Part shown: piece after piece, positions 10,028-20,186 of the stretch | Layout: every line of letters starts with the position of its first letter | Numbering within the stretch: the stretch's first letter is position 1 | Source: Parendozoicomonas callyspongiae | GTDB lineage: Bacteria > Pseudomonadota > Gammaproteobacteria > Pseudomonadales > Endozoicomonadaceae | Assembly: GCF_023502345.1 (NCBI RefSeq) | Contig: NZ_JAMFLX010000001.1 | Coordinates: 62,001 to 126,000 of the forward strand | Reading direction: 5' to 3' | Length of the DNA: 64,000 nucleotides | The notes under the pieces: generated by a model | What the model saw: only the letters and a program-made list of their open reading frames with translations | What the model was told of the DNA's origin: nothing | Database searches by the model: none | Program-made: the position numbers and the translations under genes

Positions 10028-11464
10028 CTATCTCTCTGTCAGAGCGTTGGCACGGGCTTTTAGAACAGGTTTCAACAGGTATGACATAATTGTTTTCTTG
10101 CCAGTCACTATGTCCACCTGAGCATGCATTCCGGGAATGATTTCCAGTGGTTCTTTATCTGTTCCTAAATGACTTTTCTCTGTACGGATTCGGACGATGT
10201 AATAACTCTCACCCTGCTCATCGGTAATGGTATCAGCACTGATGTGATCGACTTTGCCTTCAAGCCCTCCGTAGATAGAAAAATCATAGGCTGTGAGCTT
10301 CACAATAGCCTTATCACCCGTCTGCAGGAATGCAACATCCTTCGGATTGATCTTGGCTTCAACCAGCAGAGCATCCTCTACAGGCACGATTTCAATCAAA
10401 TCCATTCCCGGCTGTACCACACCTCCGATTGTATTCACATGAATCTTCTTCACGATTCCGGGAAGTGGAGCACGAACCTCACGTCTGGAAACCTGATCTA
10501 CCAGGGACTTTCTGCTTTGTGTCAACTGTGCCAGTTTCACTTCTTCAGCACGCAGTTCTTCAAGAGTTTCTTCACGGAATTTCAGTTTTACTTCCCTTTC
10601 ACGACCACGCTGCTCCTGAAGTGTTGACTGCAAGCGGGGCAGGCTGAGTTCAGCTTCATTCAATTCAGAAAGAAGATCATTAACTCTTTGTTCCAGCTGA
10701 ATCATTTCAACCTCTGAAACAACGCCTTTCAAAGCCAGTGGTCGTGTCATTTCAAGTTCTTTTAAGCCAAGATCATAGCTCCGCTGCAGGTGATCACGGC
10801 GAGTTTCCATAGCCCGCATTTCCTGCTCACTCTGGCGGACTTTCTCTTTAACAATATCAAGTTCCGCTTCAAGACCTTCACGACGACTGTTGTAGACATC
10901 ACGCTCACGACTGATTAAATCTGTATAGGATTTCACTTCATCAGGGAATATCAGGCGTCTCTCGTCGACTTCTGCTTTGAGGCGGGCAATCGTTGCCAGC
11001 ACACTGAAATATTCAACCTCAGATTCCTGGAAAGTTGAATTGAAGCTGGTGTCATCCAACTGCATCAAAGCCTGGCCTTTCTCTACAAGCTGACCTTCTC
11101 TTACCAGCAGTTTTTCGAGGATTCCCCCTTCAAGATTCTGTACAACCTGAAGTCGGGAAGAGGGTACAACCTTGCCATCACCACGGGTAATCTCATCAAC
11201 CTCGGCCCAGCAGGCCCAAAGAATTGCAATAGCAATAGCCAGGAAACTCAGGACAACCAGCAAACGACCGCCACTGGGAGACTTCAGCAACATGGCTGCC
11301 GAAGCATCAGACATATATTCCAGCTCAACTCTGGAAGCAGGCTGTTTTCTTTTTCCACCCTTGGGAAATTGCGTGACAGGAGCCTTTTGCCCTTTTGGTA
11401 TGGGAGGTCTCTGTTTCTTTTTGCCTCTCTTGGGATCGAGCGGCACTGGCTTCTTGTCGCTCAT
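10028..11464 (-). CDS. HlyD-family type I secretion membrane fusion protein (LapC-like)
   Basis: Periplasmic adaptor linking the inner-membrane ABC transporter to a TolC-type channel. 478 residues: a Lys/Pro-rich cytoplasmic tail (1-66), one membrane segment (about 67-87), a lipoyl-like half-motif (VQNLEGGILEKLLVREGQLVEKG), a long alpha-helical hairpin (about 150-330) with Glu/Arg/Leu heptads, and a C-terminal beta-barrel region (RAPLPGIVKKI; IIPGMHAQVDI). The stop of the ABC transporter gene overlaps this start codon by one base (TAATG), so the two are translationally coupled. No outer-membrane channel gene is in the window, so it probably uses a TolC/LapE encoded elsewhere. Confidence 0.93.
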   Translation of the reverse strand: MSDKKPVPLDPKRGKKKQRPPIPKGQKAPVTQFPKGGKRKQPASRVELEYMSDASAAMLLKSPSGGRLLVVLSFLAIAIAILWACWAEVDEITRGDGKVVPSSRLQVVQNLEGGILEKLLVREGQLVEKGQALMQLDDTSFNSTFQESEVEYFSVLATIARLKAEVDERRLIFPDEVKSYTDLISRERDVYNSRREGLEAELDIVKEKVRQSEQEMRAMETRRDHLQRSYDLGLKELEMTRPLALKGVVSEVEMIQLEQRVNDLLSELNEAELSLPRLQSTLQEQRGREREVKLKFREETLEELRAEEVKLAQLTQSRKSLVDQVSRREVRAPLPGIVKKIHVNTIGGVVQPGMDLIEIVPVEDALLVEAKINPKDVAFLQTGDKAIVKLTAYDFSIYGGLEGKVDHISADTITDEQGESYYIVRIRTEKSHLGTDKEPLEIIPGMHAQVDIVTGKKTIMSYLLKPVLKARANALTER

Positions 11465-13632
11465 TAGGAAATCCTCAACTTACCTTCACGCAAAGCTGCA
11501 AAGACCTGATCTTTTGGCCCGTCAGCAACTATTCGCCCTTGGTCCATCACAATGAGACGATCAACCAAGTCCAGCATAGACGCCTTGTGAGTAACTAAAA
11601 TCAATGTCTTGTTCTGACAGTAACCCTGAAGATTTTGCCTTAACCTGGTTTCCGTTGTGTTATCCATAGAGCTGCACGGCTCATCGAGAACCACTATCGG
11701 TGCGTCCATCAGCATAGCTCTTGCCATTGCAACGCTCTGCCTCTGACCGCCGGAAAGGTTTCCACCCCGTTCACCGACCTGCATATCAAGCCCTTCAGGG
11801 TGACGATCCGCAAATTCTTTCACACCTGATATTTCAGCAGCCTTAAGAATCGCACTGTCGTCCATATAACTGGCGCCAAGAGAGATATTTTCTTTAAGGG
11901 TTCCGTACATAAGACAGGTGTCTTGAAGGGCACAACCAATGTTATGACGCAGGTCTGAAGGGTTAACCTGCCGAAGATCAACACCATCAATACGAACCGC
12001 ACCATTTTCAGGTTGGTAAAGGCCGAGAATCATTTTCTCAACAGTAGTTTTACCTGAGCCAATCCGCCCGATAATTCCTACTTTTTCACCAGCTTTAATT
12101 CTCAGGCTGACATTATTGAGAGCTTTAAATTCCTGACCAGGATAGGAGAAGTTCACCTGCTCAAATTCGATGTCTCCTTTGAGCACAGGGCGATGTGCAT
12201 AAGACTTTCCCTCAGGCCTGTCAGAGGGCATCTTCATAATATCGTTCAGGGCATTGAGGGCAACTTTTGTCTGGTTATATCGGGTTGAGAGTCCTGCAAC
12301 CTGCCCCATTGGAGCAAGGCAGCGTCCTGACAGCATCACTGTAGCTATTAACCCACCCATGCTTAGTTCGCCCTCAGCAATCATATAAACGCCACCAACA
12401 ACAAGAGCAACTGTCACAACCTGTTGAATAAATGCGGCAATAGTTCCAGCGGATGCAGACAGCATCTTGCTGCGAACGCCCCATTTGGCAATATGGCCAA
12501 CGTTCTTTTCCCACTTGGCTTGCATCTCACTCTCAGCACGTGCCACCTTGATACTTTCGGCACTCCCAAGAACTTCAATCAACGTTGCATTCTTCTGGGC
12601 TGAAGAGCGAACGGTTTTATCCACAGACTTTCTAAGAGGGCTTTGCAGGGCGAAACCATACAGGGCAATAATCAGAGCGCCGATCGCAGGCACTACAGCT
12701 AAAGGCCCTCCAATAAAGCCAACAACCATCAAAATAATCAGAGTAAATGGAAGATCGACGAGGGCAGTAACTGTTGAGGATGTGATGAAATCCCTGATGC
12801 TCTCGAATTCCTGAACATTCCTGGCAAAGGAACCAACGGACTGTGGTCGCGAAGCCATGGATAGCCCAAGCACTTTTTCGAAAATACGGGCAGATAGAAG
12901 GATATCCGACTTTCTACCTGCAAGATCGATAAAGTAGCTGCGCATTAGCTTAAGCACTGTATCGAAGGTAAACAGGATCATTGCTCCGAAAGCCAGTACC
13001 CACAGCGTATCAATCGCATTATTGGGTACAACCCGGTCGTAAACATTCATCACAAACAGCGGGCTGGCAATGGCAAATGTATTGATAAGAAATGATGCCA
13101 GCAGAACATCCCGGTAAATCCGCCAGGATTGAGTAATTGTTCCCCAGAACCAGTGTCTGGAGCGAATTTTAAGAGTTTCCGGAGCACGATCATCATACTG
13201 ATACTTTTCCCTGATAAAGAAGGCATGACCAGAATACTCTTTGACCAGCTGCTGTAGGCTGACATCCTGTGTTCCACTGCCTGCTTCGGGGAAAATGACC
13301 TTGGCATTGCCTCTTTTGAAATCAATATTGGTCATGATACAGGCTTTTCGCCCTTTCAGAAGGAGCACAACAGGGGTAACAAGTGATGAAATCTTCTTCA
13401 GCGGCGTTTTAACGAGACGGGCTGCGAACCCTCCACGAGCGGCTGCCCGGATAAACAGCTCTGCAGTCAGCCTGTTATCCTGCAGGGGAAGCCCATGCTT
13501 AAGCGCATCAGCACTACTGGAGCGCCCATGAATGCGGGTGATTGTGACCAGACAATCCAGTAAAGGATCCAGATGAGTACTGCCATCTCTGGGAATGGAC
13601 CAGTCTTTCTGAGGTTTGGCGGCTTCAGACAT
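11464..13632 (-). CDS. Type I secretion ABC transporter, permease/ATPase with C39-like domain (LapB/LssB family)
   Basis: Energises export of the three exoproteins downstream. 722 residues: an N-terminal C39-like domain (about 20-140), a six-helix membrane domain (about 165-450) and an ATPase domain (about 490-715) with Walker A GRIGSGKTT, signature LSGGQ, Walker B PIVVLDEP and the switch His in LVTHK. The C39 domain lacks the complete peptidase triad arrangement and probably only recognises substrate, as in RTX transporters. It is the first gene of the cassette; about 260 bases separate it from the next gene upstream, and that gap holds a short palindrome. Confidence 0.93.
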   Translation of the reverse strand: MSEAAKPQKDWSIPRDGSTHLDPLLDCLVTITRIHGRSSSADALKHGLPLQDNRLTAELFIRAAARGGFAARLVKTPLKKISSLVTPVVLLLKGRKACIMTNIDFKRGNAKVIFPEAGSGTQDVSLQQLVKEYSGHAFFIREKYQYDDRAPETLKIRSRHWFWGTITQSWRIYRDVLLASFLINTFAIASPLFVMNVYDRVVPNNAIDTLWVLAFGAMILFTFDTVLKLMRSYFIDLAGRKSDILLSARIFEKVLGLSMASRPQSVGSFARNVQEFESIRDFITSSTVTALVDLPFTLIILMVVGFIGGPLAVVPAIGALIIALYGFALQSPLRKSVDKTVRSSAQKNATLIEVLGSAESIKVARAESEMQAKWEKNVGHIAKWGVRSKMLSASAGTIAAFIQQVVTVALVVGGVYMIAEGELSMGGLIATVMLSGRCLAPMGQVAGLSTRYNQTKVALNALNDIMKMPSDRPEGKSYAHRPVLKGDIEFEQVNFSYPGQEFKALNNVSLRIKAGEKVGIIGRIGSGKTTVEKMILGLYQPENGAVRIDGVDLRQVNPSDLRHNIGCALQDTCLMYGTLKENISLGASYMDDSAILKAAEISGVKEFADRHPEGLDMQVGERGGNLSGGQRQSVAMARAMLMDAPIVVLDEPCSSMDNTTETRLRQNLQGYCQNKTLILVTHKASMLDLVDRLIVMDQGRIVADGPKDQVFAALREGKLRIS

Positions 13633-13763
13633 GGCCGGGAGAACATCCTGTTCAAACTACTCTCCATGAAAGATTAGGGGCAGGTAGGTAAGAAGTCCGA
13701 AGAACCCAGTTTTCTCGTCATAATTCAGGCATTAAACCTCTTCCAAGGCCTAAAGCTATCGAT

Positions 13764-13780
13764 AACGGAAAAGTTCCGTT
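13764..13780. promoter_or_regulatory. Palindrome upstream of the secretion cassette
   Basis: AACGGAA-AAG-TTCCGTT is a perfect 7-bp inverted repeat with a 3-base centre, 132 bases upstream of the ABC transporter start. It could be an operator for the secretion cassette. No regulator can be assigned from sequence alone. Nothing else is recognised in the 13633-13891 gap. Confidence 0.35.
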
Positions 13781-13891
13781 GACGCAGTCAGATCAACTCA
13801 TTTCATAGGGTTTTATTAGCTGGAGGCAAAAGCCTTCCCAAAAGATGGACAACAGTAGGGTCTTCGGTGCTCCATGGATCATCTGTATCAG

Positions 13892-14086
13892 TTACTGAGT
13901 CAACTGAACATTTTCCGAGTGCTCTTGAGGATAAAGAGAAGAATCCGGCTCAAGGTGCCACTGACCTTGCGATGTTTCCTGTTGGTCAAGGCTTAAAGTG
14001 AATGAAACTTGTGCAGCAACTTGAAAAGAAAAGAGAAGGACCGCTATCCAAAGAACATTGAAGAGAGCTGAAGAGTATGCCTTCAT
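13892..14086 (-). CDS. Small hypothetical exported or membrane protein
   Basis: 64 residues from the ATG at 14086, which has AGGTG 5 bases upstream. The first about 26 residues read as a signal peptide or single membrane segment (MKAYSSALFNVLWIAVLLF, then SFQVAA before Gln). The remainder is polar, rich in Gln, Ser and Glu. No family is recognised. It sits alone between phoU and the secretion cassette on the minus strand. The signal-like start and ribosome site favour a real gene, but the small size leaves doubt. Confidence 0.4.
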   Translation of the reverse strand: MKAYSSALFNVLWIAVLLFSFQVAAQVSFTLSLDQQETSQGQWHLEPDSSLYPQEHSENVQLTQ

Positions 14087-14148
14087 GTCAGCACCTGAGA
14101 GTAAGGGCAATATGACAGAGACAAGGTAGATGGTGTTCTGAAAAAGAA

Positions 14149-14175
14149 AAGGGCCGGGGTAATGTCCCAGCCCTT
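14149..14175 (-). terminator. Terminator after phoU
   Basis: On the minus strand, about 25 bases after the phoU stop, AAGGGCTGGG pairs with CCCGGCCCTT (one G-T pair) around a short loop. A run of mainly T follows. It ends the pst-phoU operon. Confidence 0.75.
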
Positions 14176-14199
14176 ACACATAATCAACAAAAGCGGCTT

Positions 14200-14940
14200 T
14201 TATGCATCCGAAGGTGAACGTTCAAAAACCTCAGCCTTCATTTTCTTGAGCCCTATGTGACGAACATCAGTTCCTTTCACCAGATAGATAACGTACTCAG
14301 CGATATTCCGAGCATGGTCACCAATACGTTCCAGGGAACGCAGTACCCACATAATGTTAAGCACCCGGGTAATTGAGCGGGGATCTTCCATCATGTAAGT
14401 CACCAGCTCGCGCATGGCAGAGCGGTATTCTCTATCAACAGACTTATCTTCCTGAGCAACAGCAAGAGCCATATCAGCATCAAAGCGGGCAAAGGCATTC
14501 AGAGCATCCTGCACCATTTTGCGCACATGAGTACCAATATGACGAGCTTCAATATAACCCCTGGGTGACTCACCATTCTCAGCCAGCTCCATGGAGAAGC
14601 GGGCGATTTTGGCAGCTTCGTCACCAATACGCTCCAGATCAGTTGAAGCTTTGGTGCAGGCAATGACCAGTCGCAGGTCTGATGCAGCCGGTTGGCGACG
14701 AGCCAGAATACGGGATGCTTCCTCATCAATGGAAACTTCCATAAAGTTTACATCGTCGTCTTTTGCCCGAACGCTGAGCGCCAGTTCACTATCGGCATCA
14801 ATAAGGGAATCAATGGCATCTGAAACCTGTTTCTCAACAGCGCCGCCCATAGCCAGCAGCTGACTACGCAACTCTTCCAGCTCAGTATTGAACTGCTGAG
14901 AAATGTGCTGGTTCAGATCCGTGTTCATATCCACTGACAT
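14200..14940 (-). CDS. phoU: Phosphate signalling protein PhoU
   Basis: Links the Pst transporter to the PhoR/PhoB two-component system and represses the Pho regulon when phosphate is plentiful. 246 residues, the normal PhoU length, with two tandem three-helix PhoU repeats. Acidic metal-binding patches recur, e.g. STDLERIGDEAAKIAR (first repeat) and RSLERIGDHARNIAEY (second repeat). It is the last gene of the pst operon, directly after pstB, and is followed by a terminator. Confidence 0.96.
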   Translation of the reverse strand: MSVDMNTDLNQHISQQFNTELEELRSQLLAMGGAVEKQVSDAIDSLIDADSELALSVRAKDDDVNFMEVSIDEEASRILARRQPAASDLRLVIACTKASTDLERIGDEAAKIARFSMELAENGESPRGYIEARHIGTHVRKMVQDALNAFARFDADMALAVAQEDKSVDREYRSAMRELVTYMMEDPRSITRVLNIMWVLRSLERIGDHARNIAEYVIYLVKGTDVRHIGLKKMKAEVFERSPSDA

Positions 14941-14959
14941 AAATTATTATCCTTGGGTT

Positions 14960-15874
14960 CTAACCGTAGCGACCGGTAATGTAATCCTCGGTCTTCTTCT
15001 CACGAGGATTGGTAAAGATGGTATCAGTATCACCAAATTCAATCAGTTGCCCCATGTACATAAAGGCGGTGTAATCAGAAACACGCGCCGCCTGCTGCAT
15101 ATTGTGGGTTACGATAACAATGGTGAATCTGTCTTTCAGTTCGTTAATAAGCTCTTCAATTTTTAGCGTGGAAATGGGATCAAGAGCAGAGGCCGGTTCA
15201 TCCAACAGCAGAACTTCAGGCTTTACCGCAATCGTTCTGGCAATAACAAGACGCTGTTGCTGACCACCGGAAAGTCCCAGTGCGCTGTCGTGCAGACGAT
15301 CCTTTACTTCTTCCCAGAGAGCAGCCCCCTTCAATGCCCACTCTACAGTGTCATCCAGAACACGCTTTTTATTAATTCCCTGAATACGCAGTCCATAGGC
15401 TACGTTTTCATAAATACTTTTTGGAAACGGGTTTGGTTTCTGGAATACCATACCAACCCGGCGGCGAAGATCAGAAACATCAACGCGCTTGTGATAGATA
15501 TCTTCCTCGCCATCCAGAATTACTTCACCATCAATCTTGCAACTCTCCACCAGATCGTTCATCCGGTTGAGGCTGCGAAGCAGAGTTGATTTACCACAGC
15601 CTGATGGCCCAATGAATGCAGTTACACGCTTTTTGGGTATCGGCATATTGATGCCAAATAATGCCTGCTTTTCACCGTAGAAGAGATTGAGATCATGAAT
15701 ATCAAGACAGGTTTCTTCCTCTTCAAGAGAAAGCTTGCGCCGCCCACGACCAAGAGAATCCAGGTTAATACCGTGGGTTTTATGCTCCTGCGTGGCTGGT
15801 TCCCCGTTAGGTTGCTCAAATGATTGCACGGTCTCGACTTTTTCGTCCTGGGCTACTGCCACTGATTCAGTCAT
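14960..15874 (-). CDS. pstB: Phosphate ABC transporter ATP-binding protein PstB
   Basis: ATPase of the high-affinity phosphate importer. 304 residues. About 45 residues precede the usual PstB start, an extension often seen in marine gammaproteobacteria. Walker A is GPSGCGKST, the Q-loop is VFQKPNPFP, the signature is LSGGQQQR, Walker B is VLLLDEPAS and the switch is VTHNMQQA. It lies 140 bases after pstA; that gap holds a hairpin which may tune ATPase versus permease expression. Confidence 0.97.
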   Translation of the reverse strand: MTESVAVAQDEKVETVQSFEQPNGEPATQEHKTHGINLDSLGRGRRKLSLEEEETCLDIHDLNLFYGEKQALFGINMPIPKKRVTAFIGPSGCGKSTLLRSLNRMNDLVESCKIDGEVILDGEEDIYHKRVDVSDLRRRVGMVFQKPNPFPKSIYENVAYGLRIQGINKKRVLDDTVEWALKGAALWEEVKDRLHDSALGLSGGQQQRLVIARTIAVKPEVLLLDEPASALDPISTLKIEELINELKDRFTIVIVTHNMQQAARVSDYTAFMYMGQLIEFGDTDTIFTNPREKKTEDYITGRYG

Positions 15875-15971
15875 GGTTAGCCTTCTACTCTCATTTTTAC
15901 TCTGAATAAACCGTTATGCCAAAAAAATTCATCAAAATTTCATATTCAGAGCAGTGTCCGTTTCAGGCTGG

Positions 15972-15997
15972 CCCATGATTGATGACCAGCCCCCTAA
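15972..15997 (-). other. Intercistronic hairpin between pstA and pstB
   Basis: GGCTGG pairs with CCAGCC around an inner CAT/ATG pair in the pstA-pstB gap. There is no T-run, so it is more likely an mRNA processing or stability element than a terminator. Confidence 0.35.
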
Positions 15998-16014
15998 CAA
16001 CTTTCTGCGTATCT

Positions 16015-17685
16015 CTAAATCTCGAGAGCTTTGTACTTCTCACGCAGGTGGTTTCGAATCGCGACAGCTGAAAGGTTCAGCACAGCAATAACAATGACCA
16101 GCAACAGCGCAGTGGCATAAACCAAAGGCCGCGCAGCCTCAACGTTCGGGCTCTGGAAGCCCACATCATAAATATGGAAGCCAAGGTGCATAAACTTCTG
16201 ATCAAGATGCAGGAAGGGGTAATTCCCATCCAGCGGCAAACTCGGAGCCAGCTTTACAACACCCACCAGCATCAGCGGCGCCACTTCGCCAGCTGCACGG
16301 GCAACAGCCAGAATCAAACCGGTCATCATGGCAGGGCTGGCCATTGGCAGCACAACGCGCCACAAGGTTTCTGCCTTGGTTGCTCCAAGGGCAAGGCTTC
16401 CTTCACGTACGGTTGAAGGAATTCGGGACAACCCTTCTTCAGTAGCAACAATCACAACCGGCAGAGTCAGAAGAGCCAGAGTGATAGATGCCCACAGCAA
16501 GCCAGGCGTGCCGAAGGTGGGAGAAGGCAGAGCTTCCGGGAAGAACAGCTGATCCATATGGCTACCCAGGAAGTAGACAAAGAAGCCCAGACCAAATACA
16601 CCGTAAACAATGGACGGAACACCGGCGAGGTTGTTAACCGCAACCCGGATCACACGAGTGACAAAACCCTGCTTGGCATACTCACGAAGGTAAACAGCGG
16701 CAATCACACCAAATGGCGTAACGATAATGGACATAATAATAACCATCATCACCGTACCAAAAATGGCCGGGAAAATACCACCTTCTGTATTGGCTTCACG
16801 GGGATCGTCGCTGACAAATTCCCAAATCTTGTCACCGTAGAAGCCTACCTTGCCAAAGAAACCCATAGCGTTGGGCTGATAGGCCCGCACAATCTTGGAA
16901 ACATTGATATCGACTATGTTGTTGTCGATGGTTTGTGCCTGAATGCTATCCCGGGTGAAAGCAGCATAGAGATCACCCAGCTCCTTTTCCAAAACCTTAT
17001 ATTCGGCATCAAGTACAGCCCGGCTCGCAGCAATATCCGCCAGCGCTTCCGGCGTATTTGTGCCTTTCAGCTCCAGACTGCGTTCCTTCAGGCGCAGACG
17101 CTCCAGGCCACTGTTGATGTGGCCGATTTCTTTCTTCTCAATTTTGTAGATCTGGGAGTAAATATCTTCAGCTCGCTCAATGCTGTCCTGGAGTGCAGCC
17201 CAGGCTTCTGTGCCTGACGCTACAACAGAACCATTCTGGCGAACATCTTTCAGGAAACCGTAAAAGTTACCCCACTCCCGTCGTTCAAGGGCAATGGCAT
17301 CTTTAGGATGGCTGACATTCTGCAACCAGGGTTTTACTACCCAGACAAAATCACTGCCGCTAACATCTCGGTTACCAACCTTGATCAACTGGCGATCAAT
17401 CAGTGCTTTGTTACCTGGCTTTGGCAACCCTGCATCCACAAGACGCTGGGCTGGTATTTCCTCAACATCTGCAATCTGCCCCATAACCTGAACCTGACTG
17501 TTGCCAGGAATGGTGTAATCCGCAGCCACAATAGCTGTTGGCCAGAAATGTCCCAGACCACGCACAGCTATCAGAGCCAGCAGTCCGAGAACCATCACAA
17601 CACTTACGGCAACAGCTCCGGCATTCAGCCATACCCATGGCGAACCGCTTTTGAACCAGTTGCTGACAGTTATTTTCATCGTCAT
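16015..17685 (-). CDS. pstA: Phosphate ABC transporter permease PstA
   Basis: Inner-membrane permease subunit. 556 residues, the long form typical of Pseudomonas and relatives. One N-terminal membrane helix is followed by a large periplasmic insert with coiled-coil character (about 55-290), then the core permease domain. The permease loop has the EAA motif region EGSLALGATKAETLWRVVLP. It follows pstC by 34 bases on the same strand and forms the channel with PstC. Confidence 0.96.
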   Translation of the reverse strand: MTMKITVSNWFKSGSPWVWLNAGAVAVSVVMVLGLLALIAVRGLGHFWPTAIVAADYTIPGNSQVQVMGQIADVEEIPAQRLVDAGLPKPGNKALIDRQLIKVGNRDVSGSDFVWVVKPWLQNVSHPKDAIALERREWGNFYGFLKDVRQNGSVVASGTEAWAALQDSIERAEDIYSQIYKIEKKEIGHINSGLERLRLKERSLELKGTNTPEALADIAASRAVLDAEYKVLEKELGDLYAAFTRDSIQAQTIDNNIVDINVSKIVRAYQPNAMGFFGKVGFYGDKIWEFVSDDPREANTEGGIFPAIFGTVMMVIIMSIIVTPFGVIAAVYLREYAKQGFVTRVIRVAVNNLAGVPSIVYGVFGLGFFVYFLGSHMDQLFFPEALPSPTFGTPGLLWASITLALLTLPVVIVATEEGLSRIPSTVREGSLALGATKAETLWRVVLPMASPAMMTGLILAVARAAGEVAPLMLVGVVKLAPSLPLDGNYPFLHLDQKFMHLGFHIYDVGFQSPNVEAARPLVYATALLLVIVIAVLNLSAVAIRNHLREKYKALEI

Positions 17686-17719
17686 TTACCGTCGCTAAAT
17701 TCTTGGGCCACTTACTGAA

Positions 17720-19987
17720 TTAAAGAGAGCTGTACTTCTGGCGCAGACGGTGGCGAACCATCTCAGCCAGTGTGTTCACAACAAAGGTGAACAGGAACAG
17801 CACCAGTGCAGCCAGGAACAGGATCCGGTAGTGAGAGCTGCCCACTTCCGATTCAGGCATTTCCACAGCGATATTTGCCGCCAGTGTTCGCATGCCTTCA
17901 AAAATATTGGCATCCATAATCGGCGTGTTACCGGTTGCCATCAGAACAATCATGGTTTCACCAACAGCCCGCCCCATACCGATCATGACTGCAGAGAAAA
18001 TACCGGGGCTTGCTGTCAGCAGAACAACCTTGGTCAAGGTCTGCCAGGGAGTGGCTCCCAAAGCCAGCGAACCATAAGACAGGTGCTTGGGCACACTGAA
18101 GATCGCATCTTCAGCAATGGAGAAAATTGTCGGAATTACTGCAAAGCCCATCGCCAGACCAACAACCAGGGCATTACGCTGGTCATAGGGAATACCCAGA
18201 TCATGAGTAATCCAGCTGCGCATATCGCCACCAAAAAACAGTGACTCCATGGCTCCACTCAAACTCATTGCCAGCCAGCCAAAGATCAGAATGACCGGAA
18301 CCAGCATGGCTGCCTGCCAGCCTTCACCAACCCGGCCACGAATACTCAGTGGCAGACGATCCCAGAACCATGCAAACAGCAGCACACCAAATGGAAGCAG
18401 TATCAGCAAACTGAATATTCCGGGGAGGTTGTTCTCAACGTAAGGAGCCAGCCACAAACCGGCGAGGAAACCGAGAATGACTGTTGGCAATGCCTCCATT
18501 AATTCAATAACCGGCTTAACCTTTCGACGCATTCCTGGAGCCATAAAGTAAGCCGTGTAGATCGCTCCACAGATTGCCAGAGGTGTTGCCAGCAGCATGG
18601 CGTAGAAAGCCGCTTTCAAAGTACCGAATGCCAGTGGCATCAGGCTTAACTTGGGCTCAAAGTCATTATTGGATGCGGAAGACTGCCAGATATATTCAGG
18701 CTCACCGTAGGATTCGTACCAGACTTCATCCCACAATGCCGACCAGGACACTTCCGGGTGTTCATTCTCTACAGACCAGAAGGCCATATCATCACCGGTA
18801 CGCACCAGCAAACCGTTTGCACGGGGAGCAATTCCGGTAAAAGCAACATTCTGATCAGCAATTTTGGTTGTCAGAACCTGTCTGTTAGCTGTCGTACTGT
18901 AGAGGCCCAGAACACCGGCACTATCCAAAGCCAGGAAGCCTTTACGACGGTGTTCAGGAATAATGCTGGTGATAACGGCATCACCCTGTTTGAAGCTGCG
19001 AATACGGGTCAGGTCTTCTTTGCCCGATTGATTGCGCACCATAAACCATTGACTGATATTGCCATCGCTGTCACCTGCCAGCAGCGAAATGCCTCCCAGC
19101 AGAAACTCCAGTGAGGTTACGGTATGGGAATCTTCTGCCAGCGGCACAACCCGCTTCACATAGGGAACCAGGCTTTTAATATCCAGAACAGAAAGATCGT
19201 CATTACCGGAAAGTGCAAACAGCCATTTCCTATCAGGATCAAGCAATAGCCGGCGGACTTTACCGCCAATCATCGGCATAGTGACCTGCTCACGGGTCAG
19301 GGTGATCTCTTCAGTCAGGAAATCAACTTCCTTGTTGAGGCGGGTCATGAATAGCTGGCCACCGCTGGAACCGGCAATAGTGAGGACTTCTTCAGAATCC
19401 CTTATCGCCACTTCATCAAGGGGGAAGCCTTCAGAAACAGTTATTGGCTCTTCGCCATAGGGGTATTCAATAAAAGGCGTTATCAGACGCTGATCATTCG
19501 GCCAGGTGATCTTGTAATCATGCTTAAAAATAATGGCAGAACCATTGGATAGCCCCGCAATCAGCAGGTTACTGCCTGGCGCACTCTCAGCAAAAGCAGA
19601 AACGGTTACACCTGCGGGCACAGGCAACTGGCTTTGCAGCCGCAAGGAGCCATCCTGAGTATCGAAGAATTTGGCCTCACCACTTGAGGATACCTGCAAA
19701 CCAATTTCAGCCTGCTCTTCCATAGCCAGATACAGACTTTCACCAGCCGTCACAGGCAGAGAGTATGCCACCTGTTTATGAACATCCGCAGAACGGAACA
19801 GCGGTACGACTTCAAACAGCAGATAAAAGAAGATCAGAGTAATCGCAACAATTACGCCAAGACCGCCAGTGGCAATACCATAGCGGGCAGCCCGATCCTT
19901 GAGCTTGCGCACGTTGCGGTATCTCAAAAGTGCCGGGGTATCAAAAGAGATATCCGGAGTCGATGAGGAAGAAATTTGTTGGCTCAT
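17720..19987 (-). CDS. pstC: Phosphate ABC transporter permease PstC, long form
   Basis: Inner-membrane permease. 755 residues against about 320 in E. coli. One helix near residues 40-65 is followed by a periplasmic region of about 370 residues with WD-like repeats (for example LLLDPDRKWLFALSGNDDLS). The C-terminal permease core carries the EAA-type loop YGSLALGATPWQTLTKVVLL. This architecture is usual in Pseudomonas-type Pst systems. The gene is separated from pstS by a terminator, so PstS can be made in excess over the membrane subunits. Confidence 0.95.
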   Translation of the reverse strand: MSQQISSSSTPDISFDTPALLRYRNVRKLKDRAARYGIATGGLGVIVAITLIFFYLLFEVVPLFRSADVHKQVAYSLPVTAGESLYLAMEEQAEIGLQVSSSGEAKFFDTQDGSLRLQSQLPVPAGVTVSAFAESAPGSNLLIAGLSNGSAIIFKHDYKITWPNDQRLITPFIEYPYGEEPITVSEGFPLDEVAIRDSEEVLTIAGSSGGQLFMTRLNKEVDFLTEEITLTREQVTMPMIGGKVRRLLLDPDRKWLFALSGNDDLSVLDIKSLVPYVKRVVPLAEDSHTVTSLEFLLGGISLLAGDSDGNISQWFMVRNQSGKEDLTRIRSFKQGDAVITSIIPEHRRKGFLALDSAGVLGLYSTTANRQVLTTKIADQNVAFTGIAPRANGLLVRTGDDMAFWSVENEHPEVSWSALWDEVWYESYGEPEYIWQSSASNNDFEPKLSLMPLAFGTLKAAFYAMLLATPLAICGAIYTAYFMAPGMRRKVKPVIELMEALPTVILGFLAGLWLAPYVENNLPGIFSLLILLPFGVLLFAWFWDRLPLSIRGRVGEGWQAAMLVPVILIFGWLAMSLSGAMESLFFGGDMRSWITHDLGIPYDQRNALVVGLAMGFAVIPTIFSIAEDAIFSVPKHLSYGSLALGATPWQTLTKVVLLTASPGIFSAVMIGMGRAVGETMIVLMATGNTPIMDANIFEGMRTLAANIAVEMPESEVGSSHYRILFLAALVLFLFTFVVNTLAEMVRHRLRQKYSSL

Positions 19988-20126
19988 TTGAGTGATTTCA
20001 TACCGGATCGGTCTGTCATGAGCGAACAGTAACCGCGCAATGTGACACTAATATTACAAAAGAGTCATACCGCAAATGTTTAAAGAAAACCGCCCTGGAA
20101 TAACAGCTAATGCCAGTCTTATAAAC

Positions 20127-20166
20127 AAAAAAAACGCTGCCTCCATTCAGGAGACAGCGCTTTTTT
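20127..20166 (-). terminator. Terminator (partial) between pstS and pstC
   Basis: On the minus strand after the pstS stop, CGCTGTCTCC pairs with GGAGGCAGCG (one G-T pair) around a 5-base loop. A run of eight T follows. This is a strong intrinsic terminator inside the pst operon, consistent with attenuation that gives high PstS and lower PstCAB levels. Confidence 0.85.
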
Positions 20167-20186
20167 CAACTCATATGAATCAGATA

